NCBI GenBank assembly: GCA_020831765.1
Contig: JAFIFY010000073.1
Location: forward strand, 1 to 64,000
Length of the DNA: 64,000 nt
From: Phycisphaeraceae bacterium
GTDB lineage: Bacteria; Planctomycetota; Phycisphaerae; Phycisphaerales; Phycisphaeraceae
Direction of reading: 5' to 3'
Below are positions 33,656 to 42,235 of the stretch, one piece after another. A program made the position numbers and the translations under genes. The notes below the pieces were generated by a model, which saw only the letters and a program-made list of their open reading frames with translations, searched no databases and was not told the origin of the DNA. Numbering within the stretch: position 1 is the stretch's first letter; every line of letters begins with the position of its first letter.

Positions 33656-34609
33656 ATGGATACAATTCACCAACTCGAATCGGAAATACGCAAGTACATA
33701 AATCAGCCACGTATTCAGTACAGGATCATGCAAAGTAATCGTGACTGGACGCAGCTATGCGTATCACTCGACGTAATCGGTGATTCGCAATCGGCCATTG
33801 AGGCATACGCGGCGGCAGAGGCGGAATCTGGATCGGGAATGGCGTATCTTCAGGTCTTTGGCTTATTTCAAGCCTTCTTCTTGCAGCAGGACGCGACGAA
33901 GCATCTTGCGGAAGCGCTGAACATCACGTTGACGAACTTTGATGAGTTGAGTGAAGTTCGCAAGACGCGAAACGATATTGTTGGGCACCCGACAAAACGT
34001 GGTACGTCAGAAAAGACAACGTGGCATGTGATATCGCGTCCTACTTTGTGCAAAGAGAGATTCAGTGTTCTCAGCACAGGCGACGCGTCCCCGAAGTTGG
34101 TGTCACGAACCATTGATGTGGAACGCCATATGAAGCTCCAAGTATACGGCGTTAAGGGGCAACTTCGTAGGATTCTAGACGAGTTGGGGGCTCAGAAACG
34201 GGAACATGCGATGAGATTTGCCGACGAGAAACTCGCGGATATTTTTGCACAGGGAATGCTTTACCACTGTACTAAGATATTCGAGGGCATTGGTAGACCG
34301 TCGCATATTCCAGTTGCAGAGATAAGCCTTGATACATTGCATGGCTGGGTGGAGGCGTTTTGTTCTGCGCTAACGGATCGTAGCGAATTGCCGGGTAATC
34401 AATCTATCCAGTCGTGCTTGGATGAACTGTGCCATACGTTTCTTCGTCTTCGAGGATTTTTCAATGGAGAATCGCCGCTGAACGCGGATGATGCAAGAAT
34501 CTTCGCGTACTTTCTTGACGTAAAGATGAGAGAGCTTGCTAAGATTGCGGCCGAGTTAGATCAGGACTATGCCGCGCACTCGTCCGACTTGCCAGCCGAT
34601 GAGCTATGA
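33656..34609 (+). CDS. HEPN-like orphan protein, probably acquired
   Basis: 317 residues from ATG 33656; TTG 33590 and ATG 33620 are possible earlier starts, and no ribosome-binding site decides. The gene is plainly AT-richer than its neighbours and uses many A/T-ending codons, which points to transfer. Near residues 100-116 it reads EVRKTRNDIVGHPTKRG: Arg105-Asn-x4-His111 is the R-N-x4-H motif of HEPN ribonucleases, and the surrounding helices (FGLFQAFFLQQDATKHL before it) fit the HEPN four-helix bundle. The C-terminal 170 residues are helical and not recognised. HEPN proteins often serve as toxins or anti-phage effectors. No antitoxin-like gene is adjacent. Confidence 0.65.
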   Translation: MDTIHQLESEIRKYINQPRIQYRIMQSNRDWTQLCVSLDVIGDSQSAIEAYAAAEAESGSGMAYLQVFGLFQAFFLQQDATKHLAEALNITLTNFDELSEVRKTRNDIVGHPTKRGTSEKTTWHVISRPTLCKERFSVLSTGDASPKLVSRTIDVERHMKLQVYGVKGQLRRILDELGAQKREHAMRFADEKLADIFAQGMLYHCTKIFEGIGRPSHIPVAEISLDTLHGWVEAFCSALTDRSELPGNQSIQSCLDELCHTFLRLRGFFNGESPLNADDARIFAYFLDVKMRELAKIAAELDQDYAAHSSDLPADEL

Positions 34610-34739
34610 TGAAGCAGTCGCTAAAGGGGCAAGGTGCGTCATCGGTGGCAACGCTCATAGAGGGGGCATAAGAGATTGGCGCGGCGAATCGGGCCGGGCC
34701 CGATGGGGGTGTTCTGGCTTGGCGTTGTGGAATTGGCTT

Positions 34740-35660
34740 TCAGTCGCTCTTTACCGGTAGACGGATGTGGAAGGTGGCGCCCTCGTCGGGTTGGCTTGTG
34801 ACGCTGATGGTGCCGCCTGCGGTGGTGATCAGGTCGTGGCAGACGGTCAGGCCGAGGCCTGTGCCGGAGGCATCGTCCGGTGTGGATGACTCGGGGGAGG
34901 GATCGGGCGATACTTTTGTGGCACCGTTGCGCGGGTTGGCTTTGCGTTGGCGTTGGCCGGTTCGGGGTTCCGTGGACGCCGCGCCGTTGACCGAATCGGC
35001 CAGTGTTCGTGTGATGAACGGCTCGAACAGGGTTTGTCGGATGCTCTCGGGGATGCCCGGGCCATCGTCGGCGACATCGATCCAGGCGTAGTCGCCATCG
35101 ATCCGGGCGCCGATCGTGATTCGGCCGCTTCGACCCTTGAGCGCCTTGCGGGCATTGAGCAGAAGGTTGAGAAAGACCTGCTGAAGGCTGATCGGGTCGA
35201 TGGCCAGTTGAATATCGGGCAAGTCCAGCACCAGTTCGATGCCATCGCGCGATAGTGGCCGCGCAAGGCAGACCAGCGCTTCTTCAACGGCGGAGCGCAG
35301 ATCGGCTCGGGCGTGGGCGGGGGAGTTGCGGGCGAATCCGAGCAATGATTCGCAGATTTTTGATGCCTGCTCGGCCCCGCCCAATGCCCGTTGCAGGGCC
35401 TTGAGGACCAGTTCGGCATCGTTCATGTTCGCCAGGGCCATCTGGGCGTAGCACATCACCGGCGTCATGAGATTGTTGTATTCATGGGCGATGATGCCGG
35501 ACAGGGTTCCGAGGGTGGCCAGTTTATGGCTCTGGACCAGTCCCTGACGCAGCCGGGCCAGCTCTTCCTCCAGTTCCGCGATGCGCGCAGCGGCATCGGC
35601 AGGCCGCATGCGCGGCCGCGTTCGATTCTGACTGGCAACGGATGCGCCCTGCTCCATCAT
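34740..35660 (-). CDS. sensor histidine kinase without membrane segment
   Basis: 306 residues from ATG 35660 (MMEQGASVA). An N-terminal coiled coil (about 22-48) leads into a HisKA-type dimerisation helix with the phospho-acceptor His59 in GIIAHEYNNLMTP. The ATPase domain has the N box (LQQVFLNLLLNARKA), G1 (DVADDGPGIPES) and G2 (GTGLGLTVCHDL). Between F box and G2 there is an unusual low-complexity insert of about 45 residues rich in Arg, Pro and Ser. There is no sensor domain or transmembrane helix, so it should be cytoplasmic; its response regulator is not nearby. The family resembles NtrB/ZraS-type kinases. Confidence 0.88.
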   Translation of the reverse strand: MMEQGASVASQNRTRPRMRPADAAARIAELEEELARLRQGLVQSHKLATLGTLSGIIAHEYNNLMTPVMCYAQMALANMNDAELVLKALQRALGGAEQASKICESLLGFARNSPAHARADLRSAVEEALVCLARPLSRDGIELVLDLPDIQLAIDPISLQQVFLNLLLNARKALKGRSGRITIGARIDGDYAWIDVADDGPGIPESIRQTLFEPFITRTLADSVNGAASTEPRTGQRQRKANPRNGATKVSPDPSPESSTPDDASGTGLGLTVCHDLITTAGGTISVTSQPDEGATFHIRLPVKSD

Positions 35661-35815
35661 CAGGGTACATCGACCGGACCCGGGCGCGGCATAAGGGCAG
35701 CGCAGCGCCGAAAGAATCAATTGTGATGATTGTGCCGGATCGTCGGGCCGAACGTTTCCTTATCGGTCGCGCGGGCCATGCCGATGCGCTCATCCCGTGG
35801 CGATGGGCCGAACCA

Positions 35816-36337
35816 TCAGAGGCAGTTCTTGATCAGGTATCGCGTGGCATCTTCGGGAGCGAGCAGCGTGACATCGAAGACATGGTCGGCGATCTGGCGA
35901 TAGACCGGATCGCGTCGTTCCAGGACCTTTTCGATTTCCCGCTCAAGATCGGCCTCGCCGGTCAGGCTCGGGCGGTCGGCGGCGGTGACCGGGTCGGCTT
36001 GAATCCGCCGCGCCAGTTCTGAAGTCTGGCAGTAGAGATAGATGCGTACAGCCTTGGCCGCCTCGATCGCCTCGCGGGCACCCGGCTGCATCACGGTCCC
36101 GCCGCCGAGGGCGATCACCTGATCATCGGCGGCACATAGCTTGACGGCGATCTCGACTTCACGTTGACGAAACGCCGGCTCACCGTGTTGCTCCCAGATC
36201 CGGGCGATCGTCATGCCGCCGAACGATTGGCGGATCAGTTCATCGGTATCACGAAAGGTCTTCCAGAGCTGATCGGCCAGGATGCGACCGATGGTTGTCT
36301 TGCCGCTTCCACGATATCCCATCAGGATGATGTTCAT
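35816..36337 (-). CDS. aroK: shikimate kinase
   Basis: 173 residues, normal length. It phosphorylates the 3-hydroxyl of shikimate in the route to chorismate and aromatic amino acids. Motifs: Walker A GYRGSGKTT at residues 7-15, the shikimate-binding Asp in FRDTDELI, the R-x-x-E segment FRQREVE and ALGGGTV, and the lid Arg in ADRPSLTG. Cytoplasmic. The gene is divergent from acpS; no other aro gene is in the window. Confidence 0.95.
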   Translation of the reverse strand: MNIILMGYRGSGKTTIGRILADQLWKTFRDTDELIRQSFGGMTIARIWEQHGEPAFRQREVEIAVKLCAADDQVIALGGGTVMQPGAREAIEAAKAVRIYLYCQTSELARRIQADPVTAADRPSLTGEADLEREIEKVLERRDPVYRQIADHVFDVTLLAPEDATRYLIKNCL

Positions 36338-36522
36338 GCTGGTTTCTTCAGGAGGTTGATGGCCTGGATCGCTTTGGTCCCGATGTGGGCCGGCGAAGCT
36401 TGGAGTTTACCCATTGGCCCCGATCGGTTCGCGCTGGTTCGAGGCTGAGCCCGATCGGCCCCGGCGTTGGAGCGGCCGGGGGCCGGGTTGCCTGGCCGGG
36501 GTCAAGGCATCAAACTACGGCG

Positions 36523-36918
36523 ATGGGCATTGTCGGCCATGGAATCGATCTGATCGGCGTCGAGCGTGTCGCCGCGCTGGTCGAGCGGCACGGGGAGCGT
36601 TTTCGGCGGCGGTGTTTCACCGACGAGGAGTGGGGCTTTGCCATGGAGCATCGAGACTGGGCACCCCACCTTGCGGCGCGTTTCGCGGCCAAGGAGGCGA
36701 TCTTCAAGGCGTTGGGCACGGGATGGTCGGGCGGGATTCGCTGGACCGATGCCGGGGTGGTGCGGCTGCCTTCAGGGCGGCCCACGGTCCGGCTTGAGGG
36801 GGTGGCGCTGGAGGTGGCGCGCAGCCTGGGTATCACCACGTGGTTTCTGAGCCTGAGCCACTCCGATGGCATGGCCATCGCCAGCGCGATCGCGGTGAAC
36901 GAATCGCCGGGCACGTGA
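36523..36918 (+). CDS. acpS: holo-[acyl-carrier-protein] synthase
   Basis: 131 residues from ATG 36523; the longer upstream frame is not conserved. It moves the phosphopantetheine arm from coenzyme A to acyl carrier protein. The two metal and CoA binding motifs are intact: GIDLIGVERVAAL with Asp8, and RFAAKEAIFKALGTG with the second acidic residue; the C-terminal SLSHSDGMAIASAIA is typical. Cytoplasmic, usually trimeric. Confidence 0.95.
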   Translation: MGIVGHGIDLIGVERVAALVERHGERFRRRCFTDEEWGFAMEHRDWAPHLAARFAAKEAIFKALGTGWSGGIRWTDAGVVRLPSGRPTVRLEGVALEVARSLGITTWFLSLSHSDGMAIASAIAVNESPGT

Positions 36919-37111
36919 GGTCAACTCGCAGGGCCGCTGTCTGGGCGAGCTTTGGAGCTATACTTCCCAAGCGCCAAAGCATGATCGGGAATCCGGGCCT
37001 TCGGGCATGGCGAGGAGCCTTTCTTGAACGTTCGCCGGGTTGAATCGGCGAAATGATGGTGGGGCGGGCGTGGCGGTCGGGGATCCCTCGACCGGTGCAG
37101 GAAATCTTGCC

Positions 37112-37771
37112 ATGGCACAAAGACGCGATCGAACCCTGCTTCTGGATGTGATGCGGAGGAATCCCACGATTCTGGAGGCCCCGGAATCGCCCGTCGACGG
37201 GGATTCGGAACTCGAACCCGGTGCGCCGCCGCCCCGCACCTGGGGTGCGGGAAGCGCGCCGGTGCTGCTGCGCCTGCCGCGCGGCTATGCGATCCTGATG
37301 GGCATCGGGATTCTGCTCCTCCTGATCCTGGGCTACTTCGCCGGATATGCGAGGGGGGACCGAACGGGATACAGCCGCGCCGAGGCCGCCATGAGCCAGC
37401 GGGAGCGGGTCGAGCGGCCGATCGAGGAACGGGCCGGCATCTGGGGGCCGATGCTGGTCGAGCATCCGGGCGGCGAAGATGACCCCCGGCTGCCGGGCTT
37501 GAGCTATTTCCACCTGGCCAACTATCCCAAGACCGATGCCTTCCGGCTGGTCGAGTTCCTCAGAGGCCATGGCGTGGCGGCTTTTGCCACGCGGCGAAAT
37601 GATGATATATTCAGTGTGTGGGCCGGGCAGGGCTTTTCGATGGATGATGAGGCGCGCCAAGCCCGCCAGAGCTACCTGCGCCACTTGGGTGAACTTGGCC
37701 GGGACTGGGGTCGCCGCCCTTACGGCGTGGACACGCTACCCGGCATAAATCTTCAGGAATACAGACCTTAG
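37112..37771 (+). CDS. single-pass membrane protein, hypothetical
   Basis: 219 residues from ATG 37112, with CAGGA 9 bases before it. Residues 1-55 are a cytoplasmic, Pro-rich stretch; a transmembrane helix follows (ILMGIGILLLLILGYFAGYA). The outer part ends in a segment (YFHLANYPKTDAFRLVEFLRGHGVAAFATRR) whose beta-alpha-beta look resembles a SPOR-type or peptidoglycan-contact domain, but the match is loose. It lies 40 bases before the small basic protein gene, probably on one transcript. Confidence 0.65.
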   Translation: MAQRRDRTLLLDVMRRNPTILEAPESPVDGDSELEPGAPPPRTWGAGSAPVLLRLPRGYAILMGIGILLLLILGYFAGYARGDRTGYSRAEAAMSQRERVERPIEERAGIWGPMLVEHPGGEDDPRLPGLSYFHLANYPKTDAFRLVEFLRGHGVAAFATRRNDDIFSVWAGQGFSMDDEARQARQSYLRHLGELGRDWGRRPYGVDTLPGINLQEYRP

Positions 37772-37811
37772 CGATGAATCGCCCTTGTGCGATCTTGAGG
37801 AACGAACAGTC

Positions 37812-38024
37812 ATGAGTCTTGATCGAAGTCTCAAAGTGGGTTCGAGCATCACCAAGCACCGCAATGTGCTGACTCGGGCCGAGCGGATCGAACGCCTCCG
37901 GAAATCGGCCGGTTTCGACATGGAAACCGGCAAGGCTCTGGGTTTGCCCAAGGTTGGCAACCGAAAGGTCGTCACCGGCGCCAAGTCCAAGAAGAAGCAG
38001 GCGACCGACGAAGCCAAGGCCTGA
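37812..38024 (+). CDS. small basic protein of the PVC bacterial group
   Basis: 70 residues from ATG 37812, after TGAGGA. The sequence pattern MSLDRSLK, KHRNVLTRAERIERL and GLPKVGNRKVV matches a short lysine- and arginine-rich protein family known from Planctomycetes, Verrucomicrobia and Chlamydiae. Its high charge has led to the idea that it binds the ribosome or rRNA; that is not proven. A strong terminator follows the gene. It helps fix the phylum of this window. Confidence 0.88.
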   Translation: MSLDRSLKVGSSITKHRNVLTRAERIERLRKSAGFDMETGKALGLPKVGNRKVVTGAKSKKKQATDEAKA

Positions 38025-38062
38025 TCGATAGACGTTGGTCGGGTTCCCCGCTCTCTGTGGAT

Positions 38063-38098
38063 GCAGCCTGGGTGAATCGCCCCGGGCTGCTTTCGTCT
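38063..38098 (+). terminator. intrinsic terminator after the small basic protein gene
   Basis: A 10-bp stem GCAGCCTGGG (38063-38072) with CCCGGGCTGC (38081-38090), one wobble pair, 8-base loop, then TTTCGTCT. About 40 bases after the stop codon. Confidence 0.75.
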
Positions 38099-38159
38099 GG
38101 TCGATGCGTGATGCCGTGTGGCCCGCGTCCGGCTTCGAGCCTGATGGTGGAGTCAAGCC

Positions 38160-39347
38160 ATGTTTGATGCCGACCGTTTCATCTCACAGCGCGCCAGGCA
38201 GATCGATGCCTCGGGCATTCGGCGCGTGTTCGATCTGGCCGCATCGCTCAAAGACCCGGTCAACCTTTCCATCGGCCAACCCGATTTTGATGTGCCCCAG
38301 CCGATTCTGGAGTCGGCCATCGAGGCCATGCGACGGGGCATGAACCGATACACCGTCACCCAGGGCATCGAACAACTCCGGCACGAGATCGAGGCTTCCT
38401 TCACGGCCCGGTTTCCCGATTGGAAGCCGGCTTCGAATGAAGCGGATGCCGATGGGTTCTCGACGCTCATCACCTCGGGCGTTTCCGGCGGCCTTGTGCT
38501 GGCGCTTCTGGCGACGGTCGGGCCTGGCGATGAAGTCATCATGCCCGATCCTTACTTTGTCATGTACAAGCATCTGGTGACGCTGGCCGGCGCCACTCCG
38601 GTGATGGTGGATACCTATCCGGATTTCGAGCTGACCGCGCTGCGCGTGGAATCGGCCATCACGCCGCGCACCAAGCTGGTGCTGTTCAATTCACCGTCGA
38701 ATCCCACCGGTGTCGTGTCGCCCGCCGAGACATGCCGGGCGCTGGCCCGGCTGTGTGAGGATGCCGGTGTTCTTCTGGTCAGCGATGAGATTTATTCCGA
38801 GTTCTGTTATCTGCCCGAGGGCCTGCCTTCGCCGGCATCGTTCGGGCGGAACCTGCTGGTGCTTCGGGGTTTTTCCAAGACATACGGCATGACCGGCTGG
38901 CGTCTGGGTTATGCGGTCGGCCCGGCACCGGTTCTGGCGCAGATGACCAAGCTGCAGCAATACACCTTCGTGTGCGCGCCTTCCATGGTGCAGTTCGCCG
39001 GTATCGAGGCGCTGAAGACCGACATGGGCGTTCAGATCGATCACTACCGGGCCAAGCGGGATCGGGTTGTCGAGCGTCTGAGCGGTGTTTATCCGCTGGT
39101 GCCACCGGCCGGCGCGTTCTATGCGTTTCCCAAGGTGCCCGAGGCGCTCGGGCTTTCGGCCACGGCTTTCGTCGAACGGGCGATCAGCGAGCATAAGCTG
39201 CTGGTGATTCCCGGCGCGGTGTTCAGTGATCGCGATACGCACCTTCGCCTGAGCTATGCCTGCGATGATGCGATGCTCGAGCGCGGCCTTGATGCGCTGC
39301 TCGCGCTCGCCGGAGCCCGGACCGAGCGAGCGGGCTCCAGTCGCTGA
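38160..39347 (+). CDS. class I/II aminotransferase (aspartate-type)
   Basis: 395 residues. A pyridoxal-phosphate enzyme with fold type I. Motifs: LSIGQPDFDVP at the N-terminus, GDEVIMPDPYF, the FNSPSNPTG turn, SDEIYSEF with the cofactor Asp, and FSKTYGMTGWRLGY with the Schiff-base lysine. It probably transfers amino groups between aspartate or a related donor and 2-oxoglutarate; the exact substrate cannot be fixed. The methyltransferase gene follows after 12 bases and may be co-transcribed. Confidence 0.92.
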   Translation: MFDADRFISQRARQIDASGIRRVFDLAASLKDPVNLSIGQPDFDVPQPILESAIEAMRRGMNRYTVTQGIEQLRHEIEASFTARFPDWKPASNEADADGFSTLITSGVSGGLVLALLATVGPGDEVIMPDPYFVMYKHLVTLAGATPVMVDTYPDFELTALRVESAITPRTKLVLFNSPSNPTGVVSPAETCRALARLCEDAGVLLVSDEIYSEFCYLPEGLPSPASFGRNLLVLRGFSKTYGMTGWRLGYAVGPAPVLAQMTKLQQYTFVCAPSMVQFAGIEALKTDMGVQIDHYRAKRDRVVERLSGVYPLVPPAGAFYAFPKVPEALGLSATAFVERAISEHKLLVIPGAVFSDRDTHLRLSYACDDAMLERGLDALLALAGARTERAGSSR

Positions 39348-39359
39348 GGGAGGCCGATC

Positions 39360-40208
39360 ATGCGTCGGCCGGATCGATGGCGGCTCTACGAGCAGGCGGT
39401 GCAGCACCCCGAGGCGGAGGTGGCTTTTTTCGAGCGGGCCTGGCGTTTGCGGGCCACGGACGGCGGAAGCCCAACACCGGCATCCCTGCTCTGTGAAGAT
39501 TTCTGCGGTACGGCCGAGGTGGCGCGGGCCTGGATGCTTCTGGGCGAGGATCGGCGGGCGGTGGCCATTGATCATGACCCGCGGGTGCTCAAGCGCGCCT
39601 GGCGTGCCTGGTGTGCGCACTTCCGCCGACTGCGCGATGCGGGCCTTGAACCTGGCGATTCCCTGGACCGGCAGGCCGATCTTCACCTGCTCTGCGCTGA
39701 TGTCATGCAGGCGAAGATTCCGCCGGTTCACATCATCGCCGCGCTGAATTTCTCGATACTGACCTTTCACCAACGCCAGTCCCTGCGGGCATATCTTCGA
39801 CATGCCCGCCGAAGATTGCTGCCCGATGGGCTGCTGGTGATGGACCTCTTCGGCGGGCCCGGCGCCATGATGCCCGGTACCGTCTGGCGAAGGGTTGAGC
39901 CGTCTGATGGATCGATCGAGCCTTTCGATTACGGCTGGGAACAGCGGACGTTCGATGCGGCGACCGGGCGGATCGATTGCCGCATTCACTTTCGATTCGA
40001 CGATGGCACGACCATGCGAAGTGCTTTTCGATATGACTGGCGGCTCTGGTCGCCGGCGGATATGGTCGAGATGTGCCTGGCCGGCGGCTTCCGTCGGGCC
40101 CAGATCCATAGCGACCTGGTCGGCGGTCAGCGCACGGGGCGATTCCGGCGCACTCGATCCATGCCCAACGCCCGGGAGTTTGTGGTGTACATCGTCGCTC
40201 AGCGATAG
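39360..40208 (+). CDS. SAM-dependent methyltransferase
   Basis: 282 residues. The SAM-binding motif I is present in a planctomycete-type variant (LLCEDFCGTAEVARAWML), followed by VAIDHDPRVL (acidic loop that holds the ribose of SAM) and a motif IV region NFSILTFHQRQSLRAYLRHAR. The C-terminal half is beta-rich (DYGWEQRTFDAATGRIDCRIHF). The acceptor is unknown. It may follow the aminotransferase in one operon. Cytoplasmic. Confidence 0.85.
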   Translation: MRRPDRWRLYEQAVQHPEAEVAFFERAWRLRATDGGSPTPASLLCEDFCGTAEVARAWMLLGEDRRAVAIDHDPRVLKRAWRAWCAHFRRLRDAGLEPGDSLDRQADLHLLCADVMQAKIPPVHIIAALNFSILTFHQRQSLRAYLRHARRRLLPDGLLVMDLFGGPGAMMPGTVWRRVEPSDGSIEPFDYGWEQRTFDAATGRIDCRIHFRFDDGTTMRSAFRYDWRLWSPADMVEMCLAGGFRRAQIHSDLVGGQRTGRFRRTRSMPNAREFVVYIVAQR

Positions 40209-40266
40209 CCGGCGAGTGCCGAACCCAGTCAAGGCTCACCGGCGGCCCGACTGCGAGGGCTTGGGT

Positions 40267-41289
40267 TCAAGGCTGGTCGACCAGGATGCCATTGAGCGGG
40301 ATGAGTTCTTCTACGGCCTGGTCGATGGTGTAGGCGCGGTCGAGTCTCAGCGGCAGGATCATGCCGTGGTCGTGGTCCGAGGCCAGGATCAGCACGCGGT
40401 CGGCCTGGATTTCATAGCCCATGTCCGCCGGCTGATGGCCGGTGATGAAGAGCTCAACGTTCCAGGCTTTGCCCAGGGTTTCGACAGTGCGCTCAGTATG
40501 GCGGCGGCCCCAGACCATTCTGTAGGCATCGCCGGCCTGTTCCAGATCATTGGGTGTGATGGTCCGCTGGAGAATGGCCGGGTCGAACGAATTCAGGACG
40601 CGGGGGCTGGGCAGGCTGTGGCTGAACAGGATGCCACGGGGCATGCGGACGGCCAGCGGCAGGCTGACGATGTAGGTACCGATCGCCGCGCGGACGTCCT
40701 GGGCGTCGTTGCCGAATAAGCGCTCCAGGCCGCGATCGAATAGGGCGGTGACCTCGCCAGCGTCCTTGAGGATGCCTTCACCGCGATACTGGGCCAGCTC
40801 ATGGTTGCTCATGACATTCAGAACCCTTCCCGGATACTGAAGTTGCATCGCGGCGATCCGGATCAGGGTCCGAGCGGAAAGATCGCAGCCGTTGATGGGA
40901 AACGGCCCGTGGATGACCTCGTGCAGAATCAGGACTCGATCGGGATGCCGGTGCAGCGCCGCAAAATGGATGATTTTATCCAGGTTGGGCGTGTGGTCAT
41001 GCAGATCACCGGTCAAAATGACCTGGCCTTGCTCCCCAAGCTCCACCAGCGAGCCGGTTCTGGCAGGGAGGGTACTGTTCAAATGCGCGGCATGGCGAAG
41101 AATGGCGATCACTTTTTCAGCATCGGACATCGGAATGGGCGCTGGCGGGCGGTCCTCGGGCGGCAGGTCGGGGCGCGGCAAAGTCTCGACGTCGGGAAGC
41201 GGAAGCGAGCGGGATTCGGAGCCATCGCCGGGGTTTGACCCGGAATCGTTCGCCGGTTGGCCGGGTCTGGATGGGCGGGGTGAACTCAT
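40267..41289 (-). CDS. metallophosphoesterase (calcineurin-like)
   Basis: 340 residues from ATG 41289. Residues 1-55 are a disordered Pro/Ser-rich tail. The metal-binding motifs of the family can be read in order: VILTGDLHDHTPNLD, ILHEVIHGP, VMSNHELAQYRG (the GNHE motif with Ser in place of Gly), LFSHSLPSPR and LFITGHQP. It should be a di-metal phosphoesterase acting on phosphate mono- or diesters; the substrate is unknown. It diverges from the ECF sigma gene. Confidence 0.87.
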   Translation of the reverse strand: MSSPRPSRPGQPANDSGSNPGDGSESRSLPLPDVETLPRPDLPPEDRPPAPIPMSDAEKVIAILRHAAHLNSTLPARTGSLVELGEQGQVILTGDLHDHTPNLDKIIHFAALHRHPDRVLILHEVIHGPFPINGCDLSARTLIRIAAMQLQYPGRVLNVMSNHELAQYRGEGILKDAGEVTALFDRGLERLFGNDAQDVRAAIGTYIVSLPLAVRMPRGILFSHSLPSPRVLNSFDPAILQRTITPNDLEQAGDAYRMVWGRRHTERTVETLGKAWNVELFITGHQPADMGYEIQADRVLILASDHDHGMILPLRLDRAYTIDQAVEELIPLNGILVDQP

Positions 41290-41425
41290 GGCGGTATCAT
41301 GTAGGTTGATGGCATCGAGGGCAACCCGGCCGCCGCCCGGTATTTTCCGGGCTGAGCCAGCGACCGCCCGTCGTGGATGCCAACCGGGTTTCATGGTTCC
41401 TGCGCCCATAGGGTAAGTTGTCCTC

Positions 41426-42094
41426 ATGGCTGTGAATCCGCCCGAAGATGGCTTGGGAGAGTTGCTGGAGCGGGCGGGCGATGGCGACGCCGAGGCCTGG
41501 CGAACGCTGGTGGGGCTATATTCCCGCAGGGTTTTCGGGCTTCTGCTCAAGCAGTGCGGGGACCGTGACCTTGCCGAAGAAATCACTCAGGAGACGTTCG
41601 TCAAGGTCGTGACCCATCTGTCCCGCTACCGGGAACAGGGGAAGTTCGAGCCTTGGCTGTTCCGAATCGCGATGAACCGCCTTCGTGATGAAATGCGCCG
41701 CAAAAAGCGCCATGCGCGACCCATGGACATGTCGCCGGGCAGGGGAGAGGATGGCGAAGGGTCCGGCTTCGGGGGGGAGCACCTCTCCCAGAGTCACCTG
41801 ATCAGCAGCAACGGTCGAATCCCGGCATCGCCACTCGAACGGGCTGAGGCGGGGGAGGAGATACGGCGCCTTCAGGAAGCCATCGGCCGGCTGAGTGCCG
41901 CCGATCAGGAGATTCTTTACTTGCGGCACACCGCAGGCATGAAATTTGCGGAAATTGCCGCAACATTGGACCAGCCCCTGGGCACGGTTCTGGCTCGTGG
42001 GCACCGTGCCCTGAGCAAATTACGCAAGATGCTGAGCCTGGAGGATGAAGATCAGACCACCCCGGAGCCCATCAACAAGGGGGAATCGGCCTGA
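41426..42094 (+). CDS. ECF-type RNA polymerase sigma factor
   Basis: 222 residues. Sigma region 2 spans about 20-90 (RVFGLLLKQCGDRDLAEEITQETF, then PWLFRIAMNRLRDEMRRKKR), and region 4 about 155-210 (LSAADQEILYLRHTAGMKFAEIAATLDQPLGTVLARGHRALSKLR as one HTH, abbreviated by its family pattern). A poorly conserved linker of 45 residues carries Gly/Ser. It directs RNA polymerase to a small regulon in response to an external signal. The following two genes, a membrane protein and an exported coiled-coil protein, are in the same direction and likely act on it. Confidence 0.93.
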   Translation: MAVNPPEDGLGELLERAGDGDAEAWRTLVGLYSRRVFGLLLKQCGDRDLAEEITQETFVKVVTHLSRYREQGKFEPWLFRIAMNRLRDEMRRKKRHARPMDMSPGRGEDGEGSGFGGEHLSQSHLISSNGRIPASPLERAEAGEEIRRLQEAIGRLSAADQEILYLRHTAGMKFAEIAATLDQPLGTVLARGHRALSKLRKMLSLEDEDQTTPEPINKGESA

Positions 42095-42235
42095 CGATCC
42101 AAATATGGGCCTTGTACTAGCCGATTGCAATAAAAGAAGGAAGTGCTTCGATTTCCCGGTAGGCAGGCCGATACACCTCGACGATGCACGGTGCCGAGTT
42201 GGGGTGACAGTGGCCGGAGACAGGTATCCGCGGCG

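Noticed and set aside
38691-40232. 513-codon open frame on the minus strand
   Set aside because: It runs across two well-supported plus-strand genes (aminotransferase and methyltransferase), so it is a shadow frame.
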